From assembly GCA_937899365.1 (NCBI GenBank), contig CALBPH010000840.1, forward strand, positions 1 to 33,368: a DNA stretch of 33,368 nt, given 5' to 3'. This document shows positions 1 through 10,613 of this stretch, in pieces (the stretch's first letter is position 1; each line of letters begins with the position of its first letter). A model generated the notes under the pieces. That model did not search any database. It was not told the origin of the DNA and worked only from the letters and a program-made list of their open reading frames with translations. A program made the translations under genes and the position numbers. Origin of the DNA: an uncultured Leptolyngbya sp. (GTDB lineage Bacteria; Cyanobacteriota; Cyanobacteriia; Phormidesmidales; Phormidesmidaceae).

Positions 1-324
1 ATCATTCCGTGCCATCCCTAGGTCTCTGGCCCTTCTCTGGGGGTTCTAATGGGGGGTGATATCCAGCCTCTTCTGATTCAACTAATGGGAATCGCTACGG
101 TGGCTATCTTTGTGGGTGTGAGCACCCTGATAATCTGGTCCATATTGCAATATGCCTTTGGTTTACGGGTCTCTCTCCAGGCCGAATCCATAGGGCTAGA
201 TCTAAGCGAACATAGCCTTGAAGCCTATCCAGACTTCTCTCGGCGTGCATTACTACCCGATACTTTTTTCCCGTCTATAGAAAGAGACTTAATGCAATCG
301 GCAGCCCCCAAAGCTGAGCGTTAA
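1..324 (+). pseudogene. 3' end of an ammonium transporter (Amt)-like gene, cut by the window edge; possible in-frame TAG at 19-21
   Basis: The ORF at 49-324 contains GLRVSLQAESIGLDLSEHSLEAYPDFSRR, resembling the Amt C-terminal GLRVS..EE..GLDL.EHG.EAYPDF. It follows a hydrophobic segment. Reading the same frame upstream gives VSGPSLGVL and then TAG at 19-21. Confidence 0.5.
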
Positions 325-410
325 TCGGCTCTTAACCTAAACTCTCATTACCACAGGGGCTTAACCAACACATTTTTAGCATCATCGAGTCTGTTTACCC
401 TGTCACTACA

Positions 411-1613
411 ATGACCCTATCAATGGCCACTAAACAGTCTGTCATTACTATTAGTGAGTTTACGGCAGCAAAACAAAGTCGTCTTTTTGGGTTGCTCAAG
501 CAAAGTCAGTTTAATGGGCAATTGCAGCTTGCGGCCCACAGTACTGAGTGGACATTTGAATTTTACATGGGGCGCTTGCTCTATGTAATGGGCGGTAAAC
601 AGCCGATGCGTCGTTGGTATCGCTATGTCAAATACTTTTGCCCTGACCTTTACGTAGAACTATCAACCCTCAAAACCGAATTAAGCAAGCTATCCAAATT
701 AGACGGCAATCAAAACTTACCCTGTTGGGAGTATCAGCTGTTAGGGTTTTGGTACAGTCAGCAAAAGATATCTCGTGAGCAAATCAGCCAAATTATTCAA
801 AGCATTCTTGTAGAGGTCTTCTTCGATATTAGTCAGACTCGCGAGGTGGTCTATCAAGTCAAACCTGAGCATAGATTATCAAACCAGCTTTTGCTTGTAA
901 ATGCTGACACCATAATCTATAAAGCTAGAATGCTTTGGCAATCTTGGCTGGATGCTAAATTAGGCGATCGATCGCCTGATTTAGCCCCGATTATTCGTCA
1001 TCCCCTAGAGCTTAAAAAACAAGTTCCCGAGCCGTTGTATCGTACCCTGACTATGATGCTCACCGGGCAACTCACCCTCAGGGATCTCAGTGCTAAGGTA
1101 AATCGTGATCTTGTCTCTCTCTCAGTGTCGCTCTTACCCCATGTTCAGCAAGGTACCGTGGAGCTGATTGATATTGATGACCTTCAGCCACCGATATCAT
1201 CCCTCAAACTATTAGATCAGTCCCCAAAAGGTCCCCTGATTGTGTGTATAGACGATAGTCCAGCAATTTGTCGGGCCCTCGAAAAAGTGTTGGGGACCGC
1301 AGATTATCAAGTTCATTGTATTCAAGATCCATTAAGGGCTATTGCCATATTGTTATCCAAAAAGCCTGATTTGATCTTTCTCGATCTTGTGATGCCTGGC
1401 ACAAATGGCTATGAACTCTGCAATCAGCTACGTCGGATATCTTCTTTTAAAGAAATCCCCATTGTAATTTTGACTGGAAATGACGGCATGATTGATCGAA
1501 TGAGGGCCAGAATGGTAGGAGCATCAGCGTTTCTAAGTAAGCCTATCAATCCGCATCAGGTTTTATCTGTTGTCGAACGACAGCTCTCTAAACAGGCATC
1601 AGTGGAACTCTAG
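411..1613 (+). CDS. pixG: PatA/PixG-like response regulator (N-terminal DUF4388-like region plus C-terminal receiver)
   Basis: The 400-aa ORF ends in a REC domain (IVCIDDSP...DLIFLDLVMPGTNGYEL...PIVILTGN...SKPI). It is first in a Pix-type cluster. Confidence 0.8.
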   Translation: MTLSMATKQSVITISEFTAAKQSRLFGLLKQSQFNGQLQLAAHSTEWTFEFYMGRLLYVMGGKQPMRRWYRYVKYFCPDLYVELSTLKTELSKLSKLDGNQNLPCWEYQLLGFWYSQQKISREQISQIIQSILVEVFFDISQTREVVYQVKPEHRLSNQLLLVNADTIIYKARMLWQSWLDAKLGDRSPDLAPIIRHPLELKKQVPEPLYRTLTMMLTGQLTLRDLSAKVNRDLVSLSVSLLPHVQQGTVELIDIDDLQPPISSLKLLDQSPKGPLIVCIDDSPAICRALEKVLGTADYQVHCIQDPLRAIAILLSKKPDLIFLDLVMPGTNGYELCNQLRRISSFKEIPIVILTGNDGMIDRMRARMVGASAFLSKPINPHQVLSVVERQLSKQASVEL

Positions 1614-1767
1614 AGTGGTTGAGCCCATGGGTAACACATATCGTTACTTCAATTGGAAATCGTCACTTAAGTCTTATTGATGGGAATAATGGTGACGACG
1701 TGTTCTAGGCATCCGCGATAAGGGTTTGCTCAGGCTAATTTTTTGTTTATTGGAATGGGATAAATCC

Positions 1768-2133
1768 ATGGGACTAGCATTAGTTGTTGACGATTCTAAA
1801 ACTATTCTGGAGATGCTGACTAAATGCCTAACCCAGGATGGCTTGACCGTAATGACAGCGGCCAATGGTGCCGATGCCATAGCACAGTTGAACGCTCAAA
1901 TACCTGACATCATCGTGTTAGATGTGGTGTTACCAGACCGTAGTGGATTTGAAATCTGTCGCGATCTTAAAGCAGAAGAAGCCACTAGCAGTATTCCTAT
2001 TATTATCTGTTCTACCAAGGATACTGACATGGATAAATTTTGGGGCAAAAAACAAGGAGCCGATGCCTATCTGACAAAACCGATTGATCAAGCGGAGTTA
2101 TCTAAAACAGTTAAACAGCTGATCAAGCTTTAG
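1768..2133 (+). CDS. pixH: CheY-like single-domain response regulator (PixH-like)
   Basis: MGLALVVDDSKTILEML...DIIVLDVVLPDRSGFE...IICSTK...TKPI. The ATG at 1768 is preferred over the TTG at 1726. Confidence 0.85.
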   Translation: MGLALVVDDSKTILEMLTKCLTQDGLTVMTAANGADAIAQLNAQIPDIIVLDVVLPDRSGFEICRDLKAEEATSSIPIIICSTKDTDMDKFWGKKQGADAYLTKPIDQAELSKTVKQLIKL

Positions 2134-2308
2134 CATCAGTTAGTAAGGGATAAGGATTGTATAAGATCCAAGAATTGCATCTGCAGGGGCGTTCCATGGA
2201 ACACCTGTACGGCAAGAAGTAGGGCTTAATTAAATTCTCAATCCTAAGTTTACTCTAAACCGTCTTTCACTCCCGGAATAGTCTTGGACTAATGAGCCAT
2301 TAGAAACC

Positions 2309-2812
2309 ATGCAATTGTCCCCACAGGAACTACCTCAGACGTCAGTGATGACGCAGTTTCTAAAATTTAGTTTATCAGCCGACATGACAGCGTTGTTGCC
2401 AGTCGAGCAATTGGTGGCGGTGCTAAAAGTTGAAGCCGCAAAAATTACGGCCATGCCCCATTTACCGCCTTGGGTCATGGGGATTTATAACTGGCGCGGA
2501 GAGGTCCTGTGGATTATAGATACCGCAAATTTGCTAGGAGTATCATCACGGCAGCAGCAACCCATCTTATCCACTCACTACGATGTTTTGCTATTAGAGC
2601 AACGCTCTGTAGAGACAGCTGAAAGATATCATCTAGGGTTATGGGTCAAACAGGTAGAAAGCATAGAACTGTTGTCCCTAGATGATATTCAGTCTCCAAC
2701 TGTTGTATCTGAAGCATTAGTGCCATTTTTACGGGGCTATTGGTTGAACTCTACTGGTGAGATTCTCACCCTCCTTGATGGTCCAGCAATATTTGACCAC
2801 ATGCCAGCCTAG
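2309..2812 (+). CDS. pixI: CheW-like adaptor (PixI-like)
   Basis: CheW-fold motifs: MPHLPPWVMGIYNWRGEVLWIIDTANLLG. Position between the CheY-like and MCP genes. Confidence 0.8.
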   Translation: MQLSPQELPQTSVMTQFLKFSLSADMTALLPVEQLVAVLKVEAAKITAMPHLPPWVMGIYNWRGEVLWIIDTANLLGVSSRQQQPILSTHYDVLLLEQRSVETAERYHLGLWVKQVESIELLSLDDIQSPTVVSEALVPFLRGYWLNSTGEILTLLDGPAIFDHMPA

Positions 2813-2869
2813 TCCCCCCTATTCGATTTGTGCCGTTGCTGATTCAAGGAATACACCGGTCTGTAAGAC

Positions 2870-5827
2870 ATGCCCTACGCCAGCATCTTGCAGATAAAGC
2901 CATCCCAAAGCGAAGCAACGCCCGATTTATTCTCTGGATTTGAGGTATTTTCCATGACGCTAAGCACACCAAAACAGTCTGACAGTAAGGGTAATCGTCC
3001 TAACAAAACGTTGGCTGAGACAATGCAGTCTGATGATTTATTAGCTAGTTTGGTCACCAAGTCTCCACTCGAGATGGCGGCACGCCCATCAACCCAAGCA
3101 GCTCCACGCCAAGGCAACCTGAAAACTTGGTGGCAGAACATGGGGTTAAGAACGAAGGCCTCCTTGCTGGCAATACTGTTAGGAACGCTACCGGTGGTAG
3201 GAGTGGGAGCAATTGCCTATAGTATTGCCAACCAAGGGACATTAGAAAAGTTGGAAGAACAAGAACAGGTCCGTGTGAGCGATTTGCAGTTAGTTGTAGA
3301 TCTCTTTATGCAGGATCGCTATTCGGATATTCAATTTTTAGCTAGCTTAAATATTTTTACTGATCCAACATTACGGGGAACCGTTACGGCCCAAAAGAAA
3401 GCCAAGACCCTCGATCAAATGATGGCTTCCTATGACGGTATCTACAGCAGCATTGCTTTTTTTGATCTTTACGGTAATCCGCTTGCCCAGACATCTCAAG
3501 GAAAAAAGCTGACCAATCATATTGATCGATCTTATATTCAAGCCGCCAAGGCAGCGAATGGACCTATCCTGAGTCAGCCACTAATTTCCACCACCTCTGG
3601 AGAATTTAGCATCTATTCGGCATCTGTGGTGAAGGACCAAGTAACTGGACAGCCCGTGGGCTATGTGCGGGCCCGTATTCCGGTTGAGGCTTTACAAGCA
3701 GTCCTCAGCAGCTTTGGTAATGACGGTAACGAGTATTATTTAGCCAGTGAATCTGGAGATGTATTTCTTTCTCCGGCAGCTGGCTATATTATTCCTATTA
3801 ATTCAGCAGGCCAACCTGTGGAATTATCCACCGCTGAGGACATTGAGATTTTGACCCTAGCTGACATTTTTCCTGATATTGCCGGTGTTGTTCGGGGTGA
3901 ACAGGGTGCAGCGGTAAAAGCAAAAAATGTTTTAACCGGCAAACAAGAAGTGGTGGGGTTTTCCCCTTGGACGTCTTTTGATGATGGGCTCCCTGATTTG
4001 AACTGGAGTGCTGTAACGTCAGTAGATCTATCGTTATTAAAGGCAACGCAACGGCGATTATTTTTTGCGATCGCACTAGGAACATTAACAGCAGCAGGCG
4101 TGGCCACTGGTTTAGCTATTTGGTCAACCCGTCGCTTCACACAGCCAATCTTACAAGCTGCTGACGCAGTCAATAAAATTGGTAAAGGAGACTTACGTAC
4201 CCGGTTAGAGATAGTTGGCCAAGATGAGATCGCCCAGTTGGGCAGTAACATCAACCAAATGGCGGCACAGCTCAAACAGTTTAACAATGAGCAACAAACG
4301 ACCGCACAACAGTCAAAGCTATTAGCTTCGGCCACCACAATTACCGGCGATTTAGAGAGTGAAAATAATCAGACCCAGCTAAATCTCTTTGTTGAGCAGG
4401 TGCGTACTTTCCTAAGGTCTGATCGTGTAGCACTCTATCGCATAGACGGCGATCAAGTATTAGGACAAAATGAGTCGATCACCGCTGAGCAATCTAGCAT
4501 TTTTGATGAAACTGTGCCCCGTCTGCTCATTTCTCAAACTGAAATTGAGAACTATACCAACGGTCAGTTGTTAATTGCCGATGATATAGCCATTGCCGAC
4601 TTATCTGACGCTCTACGTCAGAGATGGCAGACGCTCCAGGTTAAATCTGCGTTGGTCATTCCAGTCGTTAACCAAGACAGATTATTTGGGTTATTGACAA
4701 TTCACCATGCCCAAGGACTACACATATGGACAGCTCCAGAGATCAGCTTCTGTAGCCAACTGGGCCGCCAGCTAGGCGTATTAATGACGGTACAGCAGTT
4801 CTCTACACTAGCAACAGAACAGAAAGCGTTAAAGGAGAGCCTCCAAAAACGAGCCCTAGAGCTAATGTTAGAAGTGGACCCAGTCAGTCAAGGCGACTTG
4901 ACCGTGAGGGCCCAGGTAACTGCCGATGAAATAGGCACTATTGCTGATTCCTACAATGCCACCATTTCAAGTTTGAAAAAAATTGTCGGTCAAGTTCAGA
5001 TGGCGTCACAGCAGGTCACAATCACCGCCAGTCAAAACGAATCTTCTGTACAAGACCTCTCGGTCGCAGCCCAACAGCAAACCCAAGAAATTACTGTCGC
5101 CCTTGAGCAGTTAGACCAAGTAGTGGAGTCCATTCGAGCGGTCGCGACCAACGCCGATCAGGCTGAGGCTATTGTAAAACAAACAACAGCGACGGTAGCC
5201 TCAAGCGATGCGGCCATGGACCGGACCGTAGAAGGTATTATTGCCATTCGGGAAACAGTCGCTGTAACAGCTAAAAAGGTAAAGCGGCTGGGCGAATCGT
5301 CCCAAAAGATTTCCGGCGTAGTTAATCTGATTAATGAATTTGCAGCCCAAACCAACCTATTGGCCCTAAACGCATCCATTGAGGCGGCCCGTGCCGGTGA
5401 AGAGGGAAGAGGATTTGCCGTAGTTGCAGATGAGGTACGTTCGCTAGCACGGCAGTCGGCGGAAGCAACTACAGAGATTGAGAATCTGGTGGCTGAAATT
5501 CAAGCAGAAACCAATGAAGTCGTGGAAGCCATGGAATTAGGGACCGAGCAGGTAGTGGTGGGCACACAGCTAGTCGATGAGACTCGTGAAAGCTTGAATA
5601 GCATTGCCCAAGTTACAACTGAAATGAAGAGCCTGGTGAACTCAATCACCCAAGCGACCCTGTCCCAGTCTGAAAGCTCTGAAAGTGTCACTAGCGTCAT
5701 GAAAGATGTGGCCAATATTGCTCAGAAGACATCGTCTGATGCCAATAAAGTGTCCACATCCTTTAGGGATTTGCTAGAAATCTCCCAGACACTCCTGGAG
5801 AGTGTGAGCCAGTTTAAGGTGAGCTAG
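2870..5827 (+). CDS. pixJ: Methyl-accepting chemotaxis protein: TM, probable extracellular Cache-type sensor, TM, HAMP, GAF-like, HAMP, MCP signalling domain (PixJ/PilJ-like)
   Basis: MCP hairpin core [49 protein letters not shown]-like [28 protein letters not shown]-like segment around 4380-4800. Confidence 0.85.
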   Translation: MPYASILQIKPSQSEATPDLFSGFEVFSMTLSTPKQSDSKGNRPNKTLAETMQSDDLLASLVTKSPLEMAARPSTQAAPRQGNLKTWWQNMGLRTKASLLAILLGTLPVVGVGAIAYSIANQGTLEKLEEQEQVRVSDLQLVVDLFMQDRYSDIQFLASLNIFTDPTLRGTVTAQKKAKTLDQMMASYDGIYSSIAFFDLYGNPLAQTSQGKKLTNHIDRSYIQAAKAANGPILSQPLISTTSGEFSIYSASVVKDQVTGQPVGYVRARIPVEALQAVLSSFGNDGNEYYLASESGDVFLSPAAGYIIPINSAGQPVELSTAEDIEILTLADIFPDIAGVVRGEQGAAVKAKNVLTGKQEVVGFSPWTSFDDGLPDLNWSAVTSVDLSLLKATQRRLFFAIALGTLTAAGVATGLAIWSTRRFTQPILQAADAVNKIGKGDLRTRLEIVGQDEIAQLGSNINQMAAQLKQFNNEQQTTAQQSKLLASATTITGDLESENNQTQLNLFVEQVRTFLRSDRVALYRIDGDQVLGQNESITAEQSSIFDETVPRLLISQTEIENYTNGQLLIADDIAIADLSDALRQRWQTLQVKSALVIPVVNQDRLFGLLTIHHAQGLHIWTAPEISFCSQLGRQLGVLMTVQQFSTLATEQKALKESLQKRALELMLEVDPVSQGDLTVRAQVTADEIGTIADSYNATISSLKKIVGQVQMASQQVTITASQNESSVQDLSVAAQQQTQEITVALEQLDQVVESIRAVATNADQAEAIVKQTTATVASSDAAMDRTVEGIIAIRETVAVTAKKVKRLGESSQKISGVVNLINEFAAQTNLLALNASIEAARAGEEGRGFAVVADEVRSLARQSAEATTEIENLVAEIQAETNEVVEAMELGTEQVVVGTQLVDETRESLNSIAQVTTEMKSLVNSITQATLSQSESSESVTSVMKDVANIAQKTSSDANKVSTSFRDLLEISQTLLESVSQFKVS

Positions 5828-5874
5828 GCCAACACCATGTTGTTTGAACCCTTGACATCAATGGCTAACCTGTC

Positions 5875-8800
5875 ATGACCATCGACCCCAATATTCGCGA
5901 TCAGGCCTACCAATTTTTTATTGAAGAAGCGTCTGAACTGTTAGACATTATTGAGACTGGACTGCTCAATCTGCGACCAGAGGTGACTGTGCCCAAGGTC
6001 CATGAGATTATGCGAGCGGCTCACTCTATTAAGGGAGGGGCGGCCAGTGTTGATTTAGATACGATTAAAACCATTGCCCATCGCTTAGAAGATGCATTTA
6101 AGGCGTTATACAGCGATGCGGTGATTGTCGATGCGGAGCTGGAAACTCTGCTGCTGCGCGCCTACGATTGCCTACGTCATCCCCTGCAGTCGCAAATCGA
6201 CACGGGCACCTTTAATGAAACACAAGCCCTAGCCGCATTTGAACTGATCTTTAGCGAGCTAGAAAACCGCCTGGGTCCCGCCTTGGATGCCACCGATAGC
6301 TTTATGCCCAGTGCCGTTGATCTGGGAGTAGATATTGTCGCCTCAATTTTTGAGGTGGATGTGGCGGAGGTATTGACACGATTACAATATATTTTAGCGA
6401 ATCCCCATCACTATGAGTGTGGCGAAGAGCTACAAATACAGATTGAGATATTAACTGGGTTTGCAGAGCTAATAGAACTGTCAGGATTTACCGCGATCAT
6501 GACCACGGCTCAGACAGCAGCAGCTCAGCATTTGAATCAGCCATTACCGGTTATTGAGCAGGTGCTGAAGGATGTGGATAATGCTCGCACGGCGATTCTC
6601 GATGGTGCGAGGGAAAGTCTTGATGGGCCCTCTGATAGTTTACTAGCCATGGCTAGTGGTCCCATAGCTGGGCCTGATGGGGCTACTTACAGCGACGCGT
6701 CTGTTTCTAGACAAATTGATGACTTTGATTTGGCAGATTTGGATCTCGACGCCTTAGATGAATCAGCCAACTATGGCATAGCTCCGACCCTAGATCCATT
6801 AGATACTGCCACTAACAAGGTTTCTAGCCTAGAGGAAATCTGGTCAATAGAGGCTGTAGAATTCCCCTCAGTGGAAAAGTTAGATGATGAGATCGGCTCA
6901 GGCTCTCATCCTACTGATGTTCAGGCTCTAGAAGATATTTGGGGTAATGCGGAGGAGACAGCTGCAACATTAGATGTTGAAGTGACTGATGCTGCAACAC
7001 TAGATGTTGAAGTGACTGATTTTGAAGCTGTGATGGCAGAATCCTCTCCAGCTCCATTAATAGAGCATTGGTCTGACCTTCCATCTCCTGAGTCAGAGGT
7101 AGCAGCGGATATTGACGATGGGTCTGAGATTCTCAATTTAGAATTGCCAAAGATCGCAAAAGACAGTCCCAATACTGTTGATTCGGCCATTAACTTTATT
7201 GGTGATGTCTATAACTCTCTGCCAAGACTGCCAACGGAGACTATCCCTGCGACTGTTGCCCCCACACCTAATATCCCTCAACCCGTACTTGAATCCAATC
7301 CGAAGCCAAGACTCTCTGCTAAAGTTTCGCTGGACCGTCTAGAGCGGATGGATAATTTGGTGGGAGAGTTATCCATTAACCGCAACAGTCTGTCGCTACA
7401 GAATGATCAGTTTCAACGTACGGTTCGCCGCCTGGGGCAACGTTTTTTATCATTTCGCACCATTGTCAAACAGCTACAAAGTTTGTCTGATCAAATCTTG
7501 ATCGCTCCCGAACGAACGATGGCTGGAACATCTTCTAATCTGACTAAAACCGCTTTTGACTCTCTAGAAATGGACAGTTATGGCGAAGTTAATTTATTGC
7601 TAGAAGAAATATTAGAAGACGTATTTCAGTTAGCAGAGTCAATCGATGACGTCGGGTTGTTTGCGGGACAGTCAAATCAGCTATTAGAACATCAACGCCG
7701 CACGCTGACCCAACTGAGGGACGAGCTGATGTGGTCACGAATGGTGCCTTTAGATCGAGTATTAAAGCGATTTCCTCGAGTCATCCGAGAGCTGGCAACA
7801 ACCTATCAAAAACCAGTTCAACTCAAGTTAACAGGCACAGAGGTTTTAGTTGATCGAGTCATGCTCGAAAAACTCTATGATCCGTTATTACATCTGTTGC
7901 GTAATGCGTTTTCCCATGGCATTGAGGCAACTGACAAGCGGCGCGCCTTAGATAAACCTGCAGAGGGGACCATCGAGATTCGTGCTTATCACCGGGGCAA
8001 CTACACGGTCATTGACATTAGCGATGATGGCCAAGGAATAGATATCAACAGGATTGCCCAGCGAGCTGTCGAAGTACAGTTGCGTTCGCCAGAGCAGCTA
8101 GCAGCTATGTCGAAACAGCAAATTCAGCAGCTCATCTTTGAACCAGGGTTCTCAACCGCAAGTCAGGTCAGTGAACTCTCAGGGCGTGGAGTGGGACTTG
8201 ATGTTGTCAAAGAGAGTTTACACGCTTTTAATGGCAAGATATTGCTCACAACACGTCCGGCACAAGGCACCCTATTCTCTCTTAAAATCCCCCTCACATT
8301 AACCCTAACAAAGCTGATAGTCGGGAGTATTGGCACAACGGCGGTAGCCCTTGCCTCCGACAGTATTGAGGAAATTTTAAGGCCCCATGAGCGCCAACTA
8401 AAATACGCTAACGGCAAACAATTTCTCCATTGGAGAGAACAGCTCATCCCAGTTTATGATTTGGCTGAGCATCTCAGTTATCACTGTCAGGTCCCAGAAC
8501 AACTGCCGCAGGAGCTGCAGGGGAGAGATAGGGTTCAGGGTCAAAACACAATGCTAATTGTTCAGCAGGGACAGGGGCAGATAGCGCTGGGTTTAGAACA
8601 GATTGTAACTGAACAAGAGCTGGTGATTAAACCTCTGGGTAGGGCTGTGGCTGCACCGAGCTATGTTAATGGCTGCACCGTGTTAGCCGATGGTAGCCTG
8701 GTGCCCGTGATTGATGGCGCGGCATTGGTGCAGTTTGAGGCTGGCACACCAATGCCAGTCCCTATGCAGTCTCCACCCCCACGGGCTCAAACTCTGATGA

Positions 8801-9159
8801 TTATTGATGATTCATCTGCACTACGCCGAACCTTAGCCCTAACCCTGGGTAAGGCTGGATACCAGGTGCTACAGGCTAAGGATGGCCGCGATGCAGTAGA
8901 ACAACTACAGCGAGGAGCCTTACCAAATCTGATCATCTGTGATGTGGAAATGCCTCGCCTAAACGGATTTGAATTTCTGAGTCAGCGACGGGCTAATGCG
9001 GCTTGGGCTGAGATTCCAACAGTGATGCTGACATCTCGGGGAAATCATAAACATCAAACCCTAGCCAAACATTTGGGAGCCACTGACTATTTTACAAAAC
9101 CCTACATAGAGAAGGAATTTGTAGGTGCGATCGCAACTCTTCTACAGCAACAGCCATGA
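5875..9159 (+). CDS. pixL: CheA-like hybrid histidine kinase (Hpt, HATPase, CheW-like, C-terminal receiver; PixL/PilL-like)
   Basis: Hpt motif AHSIKGGA. HATPase motifs LLRNAFSHGIE, DDGQGID, GRGVGLDVV. C-terminal REC MIIDDSSALRR...IICDVEMPRLNG...TKPY. Confidence 0.88.
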   Translation: MTIDPNIRDQAYQFFIEEASELLDIIETGLLNLRPEVTVPKVHEIMRAAHSIKGGAASVDLDTIKTIAHRLEDAFKALYSDAVIVDAELETLLLRAYDCLRHPLQSQIDTGTFNETQALAAFELIFSELENRLGPALDATDSFMPSAVDLGVDIVASIFEVDVAEVLTRLQYILANPHHYECGEELQIQIEILTGFAELIELSGFTAIMTTAQTAAAQHLNQPLPVIEQVLKDVDNARTAILDGARESLDGPSDSLLAMASGPIAGPDGATYSDASVSRQIDDFDLADLDLDALDESANYGIAPTLDPLDTATNKVSSLEEIWSIEAVEFPSVEKLDDEIGSGSHPTDVQALEDIWGNAEETAATLDVEVTDAATLDVEVTDFEAVMAESSPAPLIEHWSDLPSPESEVAADIDDGSEILNLELPKIAKDSPNTVDSAINFIGDVYNSLPRLPTETIPATVAPTPNIPQPVLESNPKPRLSAKVSLDRLERMDNLVGELSINRNSLSLQNDQFQRTVRRLGQRFLSFRTIVKQLQSLSDQILIAPERTMAGTSSNLTKTAFDSLEMDSYGEVNLLLEEILEDVFQLAESIDDVGLFAGQSNQLLEHQRRTLTQLRDELMWSRMVPLDRVLKRFPRVIRELATTYQKPVQLKLTGTEVLVDRVMLEKLYDPLLHLLRNAFSHGIEATDKRRALDKPAEGTIEIRAYHRGNYTVIDISDDGQGIDINRIAQRAVEVQLRSPEQLAAMSKQQIQQLIFEPGFSTASQVSELSGRGVGLDVVKESLHAFNGKILLTTRPAQGTLFSLKIPLTLTLTKLIVGSIGTTAVALASDSIEEILRPHERQLKYANGKQFLHWREQLIPVYDLAEHLSYHCQVPEQLPQELQGRDRVQGQNTMLIVQQGQGQIALGLEQIVTEQELVIKPLGRAVAAPSYVNGCTVLADGSLVPVIDGAALVQFEAGTPMPVPMQSPPPRAQTLMIIDDSSALRRTLALTLGKAGYQVLQAKDGRDAVEQLQRGALPNLIICDVEMPRLNGFEFLSQRRANAAWAEIPTVMLTSRGNHKHQTLAKHLGATDYFTKPYIEKEFVGAIATLLQQQP
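6961..7020 (+). repeat. Two tandem 30-bp units inside the pixL-like linker (AATLDVEVTD x2)
   Basis: gctgcaacattagatgttgaagtgactgat then gctgcaacactagatgttgaagtgactgat; one mismatch in 30. Confidence 0.97.
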
Positions 9160-9611
9160 CTATCCGTCCTCCTGCCACGGCCGCTGACACCCTGAGACTG
9201 ATTACAATGCACCTCGGGAAATTAACCCTTGGTTGTCGAATTGAGACGGTCTATAAAGTTGTCAAGCAGTCTCAGATCTACAGCAGTGGGTTGGGACACA
9301 CAGGGTTGACCCACATAGATGGTCATGCAGCCATGGTGGTTGATTTACATCACAAGCTTTTCAACGTACCCACCACTGATAAACAAGGCTACTTTGTCAT
9401 TATCAAACCCCAGACAGCGGATCTAGTAGCGATTCCAGTGGCGACATCCCCAAACCTGATGGATGTACATCGAGAACAAGTCTGAGTTTTACCAGACGCT
9501 TATCGCCAGTCTGACACCCTGACTATTGCTAGCCATGTAGCCGTTGTTTCCCATGGGAATAAGCCTCTGACAGTGTTTGTTCTAGACGAAAATGCGTTGA
9601 TCTACAAGTAA
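9156..9611 (+). pseudogene. CheW-domain protein interrupted by in-frame TGA (9483-9485)
   Basis: Starts at an ATGA overlap with the CheA-like gene. After the TGA the same frame continues VLPDAYRQSDTLTIASHVAVVSHGNKPLTVFVLDENALIYK to TAA at 9609-9611. Confidence 0.8.
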
Positions 9612-9656
9612 CCTAAAGCTGAGATACCGTCTTGCTAAAACGGCGAGGAAAGACAG

Positions 9657-10613
9657 CTAAAAATCTCGACATTTTAGCCACTCTAAAATCAACCCATTCA
9701 CAATCTCGGGACGTTCATCGTGGGGGCAATGCCCCGTATTGGGGATAGATTGAAACGTCACAGACTGTTTGATATCATCTGCCATCTCTTGATAGAGCTT
9801 GGCACCTTGAATTGGGGTCCAGGGATCAGTTTCTCCCCAAAGTACCAGCAGCGGATGATGAATTTGGGGCAATAGGTCACTGGGACGTGGCCCCGGTGGA
9901 GCCGTCAAAATTGAGGCAAAAACCTTTTGAGCTCCTAAATCACAGGACGGACGATAGAGGATTTCCACCAGCTCAGGTGTAATCGCATCGCGATTGCCAT
10001 AGACTTGCTTGAGCGCACCACGGATGCGAAATCGTTGGCGTACCTGGCCAAAAATCAGCGGTCCGATTAGTGGAGAACTGACTACTTTGCTAAATAGCCC
10101 CATGACGATGCTGAGGGGGCGAGGCAAATCTTCGGGGCGATGGTTGAGACTACCAGCACAGTTGAGTAGCACCCCGCCTTTGGCCATATCAGGAGAATTA
10201 GCCAACGTCATCAACACCAGCAGCCCGCCAATGGAATTACCCACAAAGATGGCAGGAACACTGATATGGGATCGCCAAAAATCCCGTAGTAGCACCTCCC
10301 AAAGATCTAACGAATAGTCTAAGGCCGGTTTTTCAGAGCCACCAAACCCTAGCAGGTCCAGAGCGTAGACTTGATAGCCTGCCGCTGCCAAAACGGGAAT
10401 ATTTTTGCGCCAATGCCCAATGGATGCGCCAAACCCATGAATCAGAACCAGGGGCACACCACGCCCCTCAACGGCGTACTGAATGTCGTAACCTCGCCAG
10501 TTCCAAATCTTTTTCTGGAGTTTACCAGTGCCCTTAGAATTTAGAGCACTGGAGGAGCTAAGAGAGTCTAAACCAGGGGAGTTGAGCGGATAGTTAATGG
10601 TTTGGCCGGTCAT
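9657..10613 (-). CDS. alpha/beta-fold hydrolase
   Basis: PLVLIHGFGASIGHWR, nucleophile elbow GNSIGG, late NTGHCPHDERPE. Confidence 0.88.
   Translation of the reverse strand: MTGQTINYPLNSPGLDSLSSSSALNSKGTGKLQKKIWNWRGYDIQYAVEGRGVPLVLIHGFGASIGHWRKNIPVLAAAGYQVYALDLLGFGGSEKPALDYSLDLWEVLLRDFWRSHISVPAIFVGNSIGGLLVLMTLANSPDMAKGGVLLNCAGSLNHRPEDLPRPLSIVMGLFSKVVSSPLIGPLIFGQVRQRFRIRGALKQVYGNRDAITPELVEILYRPSCDLGAQKVFASILTAPPGPRPSDLLPQIHHPLLVLWGETDPWTPIQGAKLYQEMADDIKQSVTFQSIPNTGHCPHDERPEIVNGLILEWLKCRDF

Noticed and set aside
3784-4338. 184-aa minus-strand ORF inside the MCP gene, and similar antisense ORFs (2875-3141, 6921-7190, 8163-8447, 14690-14956, 32521-32814)
   Set aside because: They lie opposite strongly supported coding regions and have unnatural composition, so they are shadow ORFs.
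6961-7020. Tandem repeat as a mobile insertion
   Set aside because: Only two in-frame 30-bp units with no flanking signatures. Replication slippage is simpler.
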